Shown here: one piece after another, positions 1 through 7,392 of the stretch
Position numbering within the stretch: the stretch's first letter is position 1
How the letters are laid out: each line of letters begins with the position of its first letter
Assembly: GCF_000758685.1 (NCBI RefSeq)
Contig: NZ_CP009286.1
Span: forward strand, 588,501-652,500
Direction: 5' to 3'
DNA length: 64,000 nt
Source of the DNA: Paenibacillus stellifer
GTDB taxonomy: Bacteria > Bacillota > Bacilli > Paenibacillales > Paenibacillaceae
Program-made: the position numbers and the translations under genes
Notes under the pieces: generated by a model
Seen by the model: only the letters and a program-made list of their open reading frames with translations
The model's database searches: none
What the model was told of the DNA's origin: nothing

Positions 1-63
1 AGGAGATATTCCTGGGGTTGTATGCATCGGCACTCTCCGCGACTGTTCCGAAGTTGGCCGTGC

Positions 64-351
64 TTATTCGACCTGTACATATCGGGCTGTATGATCAGCC
101 TTACGCAGATCCTGACGGGACACGAGGCTTTCCGGATAGAACTGCCATTCGCCATCCAGAGAGAATGAGGGGGACTTCTCCAAATCCCGGCCGCGCAGGT
201 CAAGTACACCATTAACAGCCAGCGGCTGTTTTGATACCGGAAAAAGCTCGGACCACGTCCAGCGCAGGCCAATGAGAAGGCCGACAAACAAGACGATGAC
301 GGAAATATACTTGATGGCGGTTTTGTTAATCACTCGCATCATACCTGGCAT
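64..351 (-). pseudogene. Truncated N-terminal part of a 7TMR-DISM-type sensor protein
   Basis: About 95 residues: a short cytoplasmic start, one hydrophobic helix (ISVIVLFVGLLIGL), then an extracytoplasmic stretch with LDLRGRDLEKS, LDGEWQFYPESL and YVQVE. This spacing of LxLRG..., LDGEWxFY and YVQVP is typical of the start of the 7TMR-DISMED2 ligand domain in bacterial membrane sensors, often fused to GGDEF or kinase domains. The family continues for hundreds of residues after YVQVP, but here a TAA follows YVQVE. The remaining 63 bases to the window edge cannot show whether another frame resumes. It starts 46 nt after the stop of the upstream GGDEF gene and is probably cotranscribed. Start choice is uncertain (ATG at 351 or two at 340-342). 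A frameshift, a real truncation or a sequencing error are all possible. Confidence 0.5.
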
Positions 352-397
352 TGTGACATGAATCAGTCTCTTCCTTTCAATCTCGGGTGGAACGGTT

Positions 398-2056
398 CTA
401 TTGAACCAGGCTGACAATCCGGTTGCGTCCTTCATGCTTGGCCTGGTACAGCGCCTTGTCTACGGCTTTAAACAATTCATTTAATAGGGTTTTGGGGTCC
501 TGGTGGAGCTCCTCCGGATAATTCTGGATGGTTAACAGCCCCATGCTGATCGTAACAGATATAGGATGAACGACATGCTCGATGATCACCGCATTCGATT
601 CCACATTAGCCTTGATTTCTTCCGCCAGAAGCTGTGCCAGGGATTCGTCTGTGTCAGGCAAATAGATGATAAATTCTTCCCCGCCATAACGCGCCAGAAC
701 ATCCGCCTCGCGCAGAGTCCCCTTAATGACTTCCACCGTATGGCAGATCACCTCATCCCCGGCCAAATGGCCGTAATTATCGTTAACCGATTTAAAATAG
801 TCGATATCGAGCAGAATGATGGCAAACGGCCGCTGAAAGATGCTGGGCTTCATCAGCTCGTCCTCCAGCTTTTGCGTCAAATAGTGGCGGTTGTAACAGC
901 CTGTCAAGCTGTCGGTGATCGCGATCTTTTTCAGCTTCCGGTTAGTCTGATACAGCTCCTTCTGCACCTCGATCAACGATTCGTTGCGTTCCTGCAGGAC
1001 GATGTTCTGATGGCTGGTCTCATCAAGAAGACGGCGCATCTCGGAGATATCCTGGAAAGTAATGATCCGCCCTATCATGGTGCCGCCGACCATGATGGCC
1101 GCGGCATGGACATGAAGATACCTCCGGTACTTCGGGTAATAGACTTCGATTTCGCAGTCCTTCAGCGGATGCTCCCGGTAGGTATGCAGGAAGTCGTTGG
1201 GGCTGAGCGCTCCTTGGGGGAAGAGGGCCGCTATGTTGAAACGGTCCCCGATATGCAGGTTCAAGTAAGGGCGCAGCGATTGATTGATTTCAACTACGCA
1301 CTCATTGTCATCCAGCACCAGAATCCCATAGGCCATCGTATCTATTATATCTTGATGGGCGATGGTCACGATATCAAGCACTTTATCCCGATTAATGGAA
1401 ATGACAAAGAAGATTGCCGATATTAAAATGCCAAGAGAAGTCATTCCCGGGATGACGGGCAAATAGTCGGATAGCACAACATTCAGAAAGATATCGAGCA
1501 GAAGGAGAGCGGTTACAGCCACCAGCCCTTTAAGCATAAGCATGATCTGTTGTTTTTTGCGGGGCGTACGACCCGATGCCAGAGCCAAATATATCATATA
1601 GAGCGAAGCGATCGGATACAATACCAGGATGCAAATATAGAACCAGAAGATAGGTCCATAGATTCTCTCGACATACCCGCCGTTCACAGGGAGAACAAAT
1701 AAGCCGTGTGGATTCACGAGGATACCCAACAGGGCGACGAGTGTGGGAAGGAGCAGCCACGCCCATATTTTTCTCCGCAGAAACTGGATTTGGCCGGTAA
1801 TAAGAATTGTGAAGTACAGCCATCCTGCCGTAATCACCGCCGAATCCACAAATGCAAGCTTCACATATAATAATTGATAGCCGGGGTTGTCGATCGTCTT
1901 GATGACGAACTGACTGTACGGCCATATCATCATGGCGAAGTGGAAGGTCAAATAAACCTTGTGCAGCTTAGTGATGGTAACGGTGACGAAAATATATATA
2001 AACAGGGCGAACAAAATAAAGAACAGCAGTAGATCAATCCATGCCTGTAAACCCAA
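398..2056 (-). CDS. Membrane-bound diguanylate cyclase (7TM, PAS, GGDEF)
   Basis: The 552-residue protein has about seven hydrophobic segments in residues 1-220, like the histidine-kinase N-terminal 7TM sensor region. A PAS-like domain follows at roughly 235-345 (MAYGILVLDDNECVVEINQS). A GGDEF domain closes the protein (TDSLTGCYNRHYL near 380, RYGGEEF near 458). The GGEEF signature is intact, so it should condense two GTP into cyclic di-GMP. An RxxD motif (READ) five residues before GGEEF fits a product-inhibition I-site. The start is TTG at 2056, supported by AAGGTG seven bases upstream. The signal sensed is unknown. It heads a likely operon with the truncated sensor gene downstream. No EAL or HD-GYP partner occurs in the window. 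Confidence 0.9.
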   Translation of the reverse strand: MGLQAWIDLLLFFILFALFIYIFVTVTITKLHKVYLTFHFAMMIWPYSQFVIKTIDNPGYQLLYVKLAFVDSAVITAGWLYFTILITGQIQFLRRKIWAWLLLPTLVALLGILVNPHGLFVLPVNGGYVERIYGPIFWFYICILVLYPIASLYMIYLALASGRTPRKKQQIMLMLKGLVAVTALLLLDIFLNVVLSDYLPVIPGMTSLGILISAIFFVISINRDKVLDIVTIAHQDIIDTMAYGILVLDDNECVVEINQSLRPYLNLHIGDRFNIAALFPQGALSPNDFLHTYREHPLKDCEIEVYYPKYRRYLHVHAAAIMVGGTMIGRIITFQDISEMRRLLDETSHQNIVLQERNESLIEVQKELYQTNRKLKKIAITDSLTGCYNRHYLTQKLEDELMKPSIFQRPFAIILLDIDYFKSVNDNYGHLAGDEVICHTVEVIKGTLREADVLARYGGEEFIIYLPDTDESLAQLLAEEIKANVESNAVIIEHVVHPISVTISMGLLTIQNYPEELHQDPKTLLNELFKAVDKALYQAKHEGRNRIVSLVQ

Positions 2057-2220
2057 TATTGTACACCTTCTTGTTAATTGTATTCATCGAATCTTCGTGG
2101 GTCTAAGGTCGTGCATCTTCTTTCTACTATATAATTGGCATGACAAGAAAACAATATTTTTGAAGGATATCATTGGAATTCATAAAGCGGAGGCATGATA
2201 GCGGCCGAAGCAGGGACGGG

Positions 2221-2940
2221 TCAACCCCGTCCCACAAATCGCCGTGCATCTTTCACCTTAAGCACCTTGGCGTTCCTTGTCATCAGATTCTTGTCGCTTA
2301 CGATCCAGGTATGGCCCATGGAGTTCCTTCTTCGAATCGCAAGAAAATGCGAGGGGCTGCCCGAATAAATCTTATAGCCTTTGGACAGGCAGCCCGAACA
2401 AAACTTCACGCATTCTCCCCGGTTCAGATTGTGGAAACGGACCTTGCGGAAGACATGCCGCTTCACGAGCAGAGTCGCTCCCTGGACGAGGGAAACATAT
2501 CGGTTGGCCTTGTTGCCGTAACGCAGGAGAAGTTGCTTGCTGCCGTTCAGATGCATATAGTGAGCCCGTTTTCCTACAATATCGGCGTCTGTCCTCTTCA
2601 TGACCCGCACACTATCCGTTAAATAGCCCGGCGCATAATAGTCGTCATCGTCAAATTTGGCGATCAGGCTGTAACGGGAACGCTCAACTCCATAATTCAG
2701 GCAGTATCCAAGCGATACATGACCGGGCAGGCGGTAGACGATTACGTTCCGGTACCGCTTCGCGGCTTGGATATACTCCTCCGCCTTCAGGCCGTTATGA
2801 TTCAGGATGACGATAAGCTCTTTATTGCTGAAAGTCTGCCTGCTGTAATTATGGAACAGGGCGTCCATGCAATGACGGCGCTTAGTGCATGTAATGATGG
2901 ATACCCCATGCGGAGTATGGGAAATATCGGGGGCCGTCAT
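2221..2940 (-). CDS. GT2 family glycosyltransferase, second of a tandem pair, altered ED motif
   Basis: This 239-residue GT-A fold protein starts with VSIITCTKR and carries the nucleotide/metal motif FDDDDYYAP near residue 110. It is soluble, with no membrane segments. It is clearly paralogous to the gene immediately upstream (shared NYSRQ, KRAHYM, GATL, AIRR.NS..HTW). The upstream copy has GEDD where the catalytic base usually lies in this fold, while this copy has GECV. It may therefore be inactive or use another residue. The ATG overlaps the upstream TAA by one base (TAATG), so translation is probably coupled. The family resembles spore-surface glycosyltransferases such as CgeD, but that assignment is a weak inference. 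Donor and acceptor are unknown. Confidence 0.82.
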   Translation of the reverse strand: MTAPDISHTPHGVSIITCTKRRHCMDALFHNYSRQTFSNKELIVILNHNGLKAEEYIQAAKRYRNVIVYRLPGHVSLGYCLNYGVERSRYSLIAKFDDDDYYAPGYLTDSVRVMKRTDADIVGKRAHYMHLNGSKQLLLRYGNKANRYVSLVQGATLLVKRHVFRKVRFHNLNRGECVKFCSGCLSKGYKIYSGSPSHFLAIRRRNSMGHTWIVSDKNLMTRNAKVLKVKDARRFVGRG

Positions 2941-3677
2941 TAATGAACGCCCTTTGGTTTTCTTTGGACAAATGTCTTGTAATTTCTCACGTTCGGGATC
3001 GTTCTGTGGTGGGCGATCAGTTCTTTATCGCTGATGACCCAGGTGTGCTTGGAAGAATTCTTCCGGCGTATAGCCGCAAAGTTATGTCTGCCCGCCGAGT
3101 AGACTTTGAACCCCTTTTTCTTGCTTCTGAGGCAAAAAAGATCATCCTCGCCGACGCTTCTGTCCGGAAAACGCACCCGGTTTAACACACTGCGCTTCAT
3201 GACAAGAGTAGCGCCTGGAAGCCGGGATGCCCGCTTGTTCTCATCATGCGGAAACCGGAGAATCAGCGTTTTGGACCCTTGCAGATACATATAATGAGCC
3301 CGCTTTCCAATAACATCGGCCTTCGTTCTGCGAAAGGACAGCAGGCTGTCTGTCAAGTAATAGGGAGCGTAATAATCGTCGTCGTCGAATTTGGCAATAT
3401 AGCTGTATTTCGTTTTCCCCACGGCGTAGTTCAAGCAGGCACCGAGAGATATGCGCTCCGGAACGCGGAAGACGCGCACGCTGCGCAGCTTCTTGGCCAT
3501 TTTTTGATAGGGTTCAAGAGGGATCTTGTCGCTGTTGACGACAATGATGAGTTCTTTGGTGGGATGGGATTGTCTGCTGTAATTATCGAACAGGTTTCTC
3601 AAACAGCTGTGGCGATTGGTACAGGTTATAATGGAAACTCCCTGCTTATGAACCGAGTTTCTTGAGCCGGCTGCCAT
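2940..3677 (-). CDS. GT2 family glycosyltransferase, first of a tandem pair
   Basis: A 245-residue soluble GT-A glycosyltransferase. Visible motifs are VSIITCTNRHS at the N-terminus, FDDDDYYAP as the nucleotide-sugar/Mn site, and VGEDDLF as the probable catalytic-base region. It should transfer a sugar from a nucleotide donor to an unknown acceptor, possibly a surface or spore-coat polymer. The ATG at 3677 follows AAAGGGAG with seven bases between. Its TAA overlaps the ATG of the downstream paralogue, so the pair is a two-gene operon born by tandem duplication. The two proteins share roughly half their residues by eye. The 260 bases upstream contain no gene and no promoter I could place with confidence. 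Confidence 0.85.
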   Translation of the reverse strand: MAAGSRNSVHKQGVSIITCTNRHSCLRNLFDNYSRQSHPTKELIIVVNSDKIPLEPYQKMAKKLRSVRVFRVPERISLGACLNYAVGKTKYSYIAKFDDDDYYAPYYLTDSLLSFRRTKADVIGKRAHYMYLQGSKTLILRFPHDENKRASRLPGATLVMKRSVLNRVRFPDRSVGEDDLFCLRSKKKGFKVYSAGRHNFAAIRRKNSSKHTWVISDKELIAHHRTIPNVRNYKTFVQRKPKGVH

Positions 3678-3937
3678 GACATCGCTCCCTTTATCTCTGA
3701 GTGTCTCTCACATCTATCTCTACAAAATATGTGGACCTCAAGCAAGGGTAACGGCATATCCGCAAAATGGAGAATGCGCACATCCAAAGGGATTTCAGGC
3801 CAAATGCATGTCTAGAATTTCTTTCTGGAATCTCGCACTGGCTGAGAAAGATTCATTGGCCGAGAGGCAGAATGAATAGATAACCGGAGCCGGTCTGATG
3901 GTTTGTTCCGTACTCCGGTATCTTGAATGGGGCGGGT

Positions 3938-4423
3938 TTAGGGCAGGCGGGTGAGCTTGGCGGAAATCGGGGTCCGCGGCTTGACCTCTGGCACTTCCGC
4001 AGGATAACCGACGCCGAAGACGCCAATGACATCATAGCCCTCGGGCACGCCCAGAATTTCGCGATTATGGGGCAGCGCGCCGAGCGAAGACCAGAAAGTG
4101 CCTGCACCGGCTTCATGGGCGGCCAGCAGGAAATTCTGTGCAAAGCAGGAGGCGGCCATCACATTCTCGTCGCGCTCGAACGGCGTCGGCGCGGGTTTGG
4201 ACAGCACCGCAAGCACGACAGGCGCCTGGCCGAAGTCGGTCTTGTGCTTCAGTGCGGCCCGGGTGTCTGCTCCGACCAGCAGGAGCTCCCAAGGTTCGTT
4301 CATGCGGTGATTCGGCGCGTAGCTTGCAGCTTCCAGCCAGGAAGCGAGCTCACTCTCGCTGATCGGATCGGGCTTGAACGCCTTGATATTTCTGCGGGTC
4401 TTGATAGTGTCAGTTACGCTCAT
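3938..4423 (-). CDS. Nitroreductase family FMN oxidoreductase
   Basis: A 161-residue protein of the nitroreductase (NfsA/YdjA-like) family, at the short end of the family range. The N-terminal TRRNIKAFKPDPIS is the usual FMN-phosphate binding R-R-S/N region. SYAPNHRMNEPW is the typical second FMN contact, and GVPEGYDVIGVFGVGYPAE is the usual C-terminal segment. It probably reduces nitro or quinone compounds with NAD(P)H, but the substrate cannot be read from sequence. The chosen ATG at 4423 has AGAAGGA eight bases upstream. The start lies inside the end of the preceding gene (14-base overlap), so the two are cotranscribed and probably coupled. They share the operator region at 4778-4842. Confidence 0.85.
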   Translation of the reverse strand: MSVTDTIKTRRNIKAFKPDPISESELASWLEAASYAPNHRMNEPWELLLVGADTRAALKHKTDFGQAPVVLAVLSKPAPTPFERDENVMAASCFAQNFLLAAHEAGAGTFWSSLGALPHNREILGVPEGYDVIGVFGVGYPAEVPEVKPRTPISAKLTRLP

Positions 4424-4757
4424 GATTCGTATCCTTCTCTTCGGGTGTCTTATCGCTGCCAGCGGGGGTTTCCCGCAGTTCGAATGCATGGATAAACTCT
4501 TGAATTATTGAATCGACGGCTTTCAGTTCACCGCTGATGACTTGCTTGATGGACTCATATTCCGGCTGATCAAGCTGCTGCACTAGGGTGGAGCGCTTCA
4601 GATCAAGTCTCTCCAGAAAAGCGACCGCACGGCCGCGCCGAAAGGTCTGGGCGCTCTGGAAGCGCTGCTTGTGCTTCTCATCATGCTCACAGCCCCGTTT
4701 TCCGTAATGCCCCCTGGGACCGTCAAATCCCTCATGTCCGTGTCTGCCTTCACGCAT
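4410..4757 (-). CDS. Small His/Gly-rich protein of unknown function upstream of nitroreductase
   Basis: A 115-residue protein with an N-terminal segment rich in Gly, His, Arg and charged residues (REGRHGHEGFDGPRGHYGKR, then CEHDEKHK). After that comes a likely helical pair (TFRRGRAVAFLERLDLKRSTLVQQL and a following amphipathic stretch to about residue 100). No known domain is recognised. The His-rich, single-Cys N-terminus could bind metal, but this is only an inference. The ATG at 4757 follows AAGGAGGAG. It is the first gene of an operon with the overlapping nitroreductase and is transcribed from the promoter at 4814-4842, which is embedded in four GTATAC boxes. It may be a helical co-regulator or sensor for the operon. 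Confidence 0.7.
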   Translation of the reverse strand: MREGRHGHEGFDGPRGHYGKRGCEHDEKHKQRFQSAQTFRRGRAVAFLERLDLKRSTLVQQLDQPEYESIKQVISGELKAVDSIIQEFIHAFELRETPAGSDKTPEEKDTNHERN

Positions 4758-4777
4758 TGCAATCTCCTCCTTGAAAT

Positions 4778-4842
4778 GTATACATTCGTATACGGGATGA
4801 TTGAATGTATACAAATGTATACTCGATTTTGCGGATTGTCAA
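4778..4842 (-). promoter_or_regulatory. SigA promoter overlapped by four GTATAC operator boxes
   Basis: On the minus strand a perfect -35 TTGACA (4837-4842) is followed after 17 bases by TACATT (4814-4819). Four palindromic GTATAC hexamers lie at 4778, 4788, 4807 and 4817. They form two pairs with 10-base spacing, the pairs 29 bases apart, so all faces are close to helical register. One pair covers the -10 and the other lies downstream, as expected for a repressor operator. The regulator is not identifiable here. Confidence 0.75.
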
Positions 4843-4877
4843 GATTTACTTATGTGCCATCAGCCAGGGCAAGTATA

Positions 4878-4912
4878 AAGCCGGCGCGTACCCGAAAGTA
4901 CGGCGCCGGCTT
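4878..4912 (-). terminator. Hairpin downstream of the GT2-GtrA gene
   Basis: The inverted repeat pairs AAGCCGGCGCGTAC with GTACGGCGCCGGCTT with one bulged base and a short loop. It lies 30 bases after the GT2-GtrA stop. It has no long T run on the minus strand, so it may be a weak or structure-driven terminator. Confidence 0.55.
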
Positions 4913-4941
4913 ACGGATGCTTGCGGCCGGTTAACTGCGGA

Positions 4942-5955
4942 TCAGAATACAAACTTGCGCTGCGACCAGTAACTGAACGCGAACAGGAAGCCTTCCGTCA
5001 GCAGTTTGGCGATGAGCAGCGGGAAGCCCAGGCTTACGCTCAACACATCCAGCAGGCCGTAGTTAAGCAGCAGAATCAGCACAACCAGCGCAAAATATTT
5101 CGGCGCCGAGGAGATGAATGCCGACTTCGGCTTGCTGCTGAATACGTACCGGCGGTTCAACAGGTAATTGAAGACCGAGCTGCACAGCCGGGCGCCGATG
5201 ACCGAGAAGAGCAGATGGCCGGTCATGCTCTGAAGCAGCAGAAGCATGACGATATCGAGAACGGCTGACAGCACCGAAGATGAGCAGAACTTCAGAATTG
5301 GACCGTACACCTTGACAGAATCGGCAATCGGGCGGAAGTGCGACGATTTGTTGTTCTCCAGGTATACGGTATCGATCGGAATCTCATGGAGCCGGTAACC
5401 GTCTCCTTTTGCTCTGAGCAGCATGTTCATTTCATATTCAAAGCGCTCGCCCGGAATCCGGCACAGCCATTCCAGCATCTCCGCCGGGAAGCCGCGAAGG
5501 CCGGTCTGGGTATCCTGAATCCGTTGACCGGTGCTCAGCGCATATACCATGCGGGTGGCGCTGTTGCCAAAGCGGCTTCTTAGCGGAACTTGGCCGGTAA
5601 AATGCCGGCTTCCGAGCACGATCTCGTTCCGGCGGCCTTCCACCGCATCCGCGATCTTCTTAATGTCGTCCGGCAGATGCTGTCCGTCGCTGTCGGCACA
5701 GACGATGCTCCCGGCCTCACCGGTATCGATCAGGAAGCGAAAGCCTGTCTTCAACGCCCGGCCTTTGCCGAGATTGGTATCATGGGCCAGCACGGTGCAG
5801 CCGGCTTCGCGGGCAGATTTGAAAATATCGCGGTACGCCTCGCCGCTGCCGTCATCGACAATGACGATTCGGAAGATGCCTGCCGCCTTCAAATGATGGA
5901 TTAAGGGCAACAGTCTGCGGTCGGGCTCATATGCGGGAATCAATACGGTTGTCAT
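4942..5955 (-). CDS. Bifunctional GT2 glycosyltransferase / GtrA membrane protein
   Basis: A 337-residue fusion. The N-terminal 220 residues are a GT2 domain of the dolichol-phosphate-mannose-synthase type (LIPAYEPD, VDDGSG, ADSDGQHLPDDI, GSRHF, QDTQTGLRGF). The C-terminal 115 residues are a GtrA domain with four hydrophobic helices (LSAVLDIVMLLLLQ, FNYLLNRRYVF, SQRKFVF end). Such proteins load a sugar onto a polyprenyl phosphate and the GtrA part helps move it across the membrane. Its start is 32 bases after the phosphodiester glycosidase gene, so the two form an operon. The products together suggest synthesis or trimming of a surface polysaccharide or glycolipid. The polymer itself is not identified. 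Confidence 0.88.
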   Translation of the reverse strand: MTTVLIPAYEPDRRLLPLIHHLKAAGIFRIVIVDDGSGEAYRDIFKSAREAGCTVLAHDTNLGKGRALKTGFRFLIDTGEAGSIVCADSDGQHLPDDIKKIADAVEGRRNEIVLGSRHFTGQVPLRSRFGNSATRMVYALSTGQRIQDTQTGLRGFPAEMLEWLCRIPGERFEYEMNMLLRAKGDGYRLHEIPIDTVYLENNKSSHFRPIADSVKVYGPILKFCSSSVLSAVLDIVMLLLLQSMTGHLLFSVIGARLCSSVFNYLLNRRYVFSSKPKSAFISSAPKYFALVVLILLLNYGLLDVLSVSLGFPLLIAKLLTEGFLFAFSYWSQRKFVF

Positions 5956-5987
5956 AGTCTGCCTCCTTCATACTTCTTCATTGCCGG

Positions 5988-7025
5988 TTATTCGGCGATA
6001 AAAATAATGTCGCTCACGCCGCGCTCCTGCCCCTTGCTGCCTGGGCTGTTGACGACTTTGCCGTTAAAATACATGGTGGATGATCCGCCGCCGTCGAGAT
6101 TGTATGCTTCGGTGGCGCCCAGGTCCTTGAACAGCTGCGCGAATTCGTTCAGGGTCATGCCTCTGCTGTAGCCTTCCTGCCGGCCGTCGACGACGACGAA
6201 CACATAATGGTTCGGGGAGATGATGCCGATGCCGGTACGCGGGTTGGCGCTGTCGATCGAGCGGTTGCCGAAGTTCGTGTCGATGCTGACATTCTCGAAA
6301 TCGGTGACGGCCACACCGTCATTCACGAGAACCGGACCGAACGAGAAGGTGTTCGTAACGCCTTCTGCCAGCAGTTCCTCTGCGGAAGTCTCCTCCTCGT
6401 TGTACGAATCCATCGTGCCGTCGCTGAACAGGGCAAGCCCTTCGCGCGCGGGTTCATTGCGGTACAGTGTGCCGTTGCGGATGACGACGCCATCGTTGCG
6501 GAAGCCGTAATAGTCGCCGTTAATGGCGAGAATCGCATTGTTAGAAGAAGCGATCTCTGAAGTGTTCTCGATAATGTTGCGGCCAAAGGCGTTATCCGCA
6601 AAGGCGGTCAGGAGATTGGCCGAGCTCTTGAGCTGGACGTCTGCGACATAGTACGTGATCTTGTCCGACCCGCTGCCGGTCTCCACCTTCTTGACGGCGA
6701 TATCGACATCATCGCTGTTGTAGTTCCAATCATCGGATGAGGCGCTGTCTGCCGCGCTGCCGATTGATGATGCCGAACCGGTCCCGGAATCCGAGCCCGC
6801 GGTTGAGCCAGTGCTGGCGGCGGTTGTTGTGCCGGCAGAAGCCGATGCGGAATCGGCGGTGCTTACGGCCGCAGTTTCGGAAGCAACGGTAGGCGCTGCG
6901 ACGACAGCCTCCACATGCTCGATTAAGTAACGGTCCGCCAGTCCGTATACGGTGGCGCCGATCGCGGTAAGGGAGAGGGAAAGGACAATAATCAGTTTTT
7001 TCGGTGATTTTCTCTTCTTGCTCAT
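5988..7025 (-). CDS. Membrane-anchored phosphodiester glycosidase (NAGPA) family protein
   Basis: A 345-residue protein with a cytoplasmic Lys/Arg-rich start, one transmembrane helix (LIIVLSLSLTAIGATVYGL), a long Ser/Ala/Thr/Gly-rich linker (about residues 35-90) and a C-terminal NAGPA domain. That domain is recognised by AINGDYYGFRNDGVVIRNG, FGPVLV, PRTGIGI, VVDGRQ.GYS.G.T and NLDGGGSSTM. The family includes the human uncovering enzyme and bacterial exopolysaccharide-associated proteins. It should act outside the membrane on sugar phosphodiesters. The ATG at 7025 is preferred over the GTG at 7034 because AAGGAG lies eight bases before it. It is first in an operon with the GT2-GtrA gene and divergent from the amylase gene. 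Confidence 0.88.
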   Translation of the reverse strand: MSKKRKSPKKLIIVLSLSLTAIGATVYGLADRYLIEHVEAVVAAPTVASETAAVSTADSASASAGTTTAASTGSTAGSDSGTGSASSIGSAADSASSDDWNYNSDDVDIAVKKVETGSGSDKITYYVADVQLKSSANLLTAFADNAFGRNIIENTSEIASSNNAILAINGDYYGFRNDGVVIRNGTLYRNEPAREGLALFSDGTMDSYNEEETSAEELLAEGVTNTFSFGPVLVNDGVAVTDFENVSIDTNFGNRSIDSANPRTGIGIISPNHYVFVVVDGRQEGYSRGMTLNEFAQLFKDLGATEAYNLDGGGSSTMYFNGKVVNSPGSKGQERGVSDIIFIAE

Positions 7026-7122
7026 CAGGGTCACTCCTTGCCAATTCGATTCGATATCCCCACAATAGGCCCGTTTACTTAAATGAGTCTTAAATGAAAA
7101 TCAGCTTAGAATTCCCCTTTAA

Positions 7123-7136
7123 GCGCAAGCGTTTTC
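7123..7136. promoter_or_regulatory. Catabolite-responsive (cre-like) site
   Basis: The reverse strand reads TGAAAACGCTTGCG, close to the CcpA operator consensus TGWAANCGNTNWCA. It lies about 100 bases upstream of the phosphodiester glycosidase gene and 260 upstream of the amylase start, so it could affect either direction. It is one of three such sites in this 367-base divergent region. Confidence 0.6.
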
Positions 7137-7252
7137 AAATTTCACACGAAAGTAGGATTGACTGGGAAAAGGTGGGCGAATATACTCATTAATGAAATCA
7201 CCATTGGGTGCCCAGCTTTTGACAACGATCAGCGAAATGGAAGTTCATTTTC

Positions 7253-7266
7253 TGCAAACGCATACA
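7253..7266. promoter_or_regulatory. Second cre-like site
   Basis: TGCAAACGCATACA matches the LacI/CcpA operator pattern around the central CG with a T-to-A change in the right half. It lies between the other two sites. Its role is inferred only from similarity and position. Confidence 0.4.
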
Positions 7267-7329
7267 ATGGTCTTTTTTATCAAGCTAAGAGAGGAGGTTG
7301 TGGGGTAATCCAGCTTTTCGCTTAATTTT

Positions 7330-7341
7330 GCAAACGTTTGC
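7330..7341. promoter_or_regulatory. Perfect LacI-type palindromic operator before amylase
   Basis: GCAAACGTTTGC is a perfect 12-base palindrome of the LacI/GalR type, here in the context TTGCAAACGTTTGCGC. It lies 52 bases upstream of the amylase TTG start, where a repressor would block transcription. A maltose/starch regulator (MalR-like) or CcpA are the natural candidates. No regulator gene is nearby. Confidence 0.65.
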
Positions 7342-7392
7342 GCAGACACTGGGAGTTGTTCATCTAATTTTAAAATGTGGGAGGTAGTAAGC

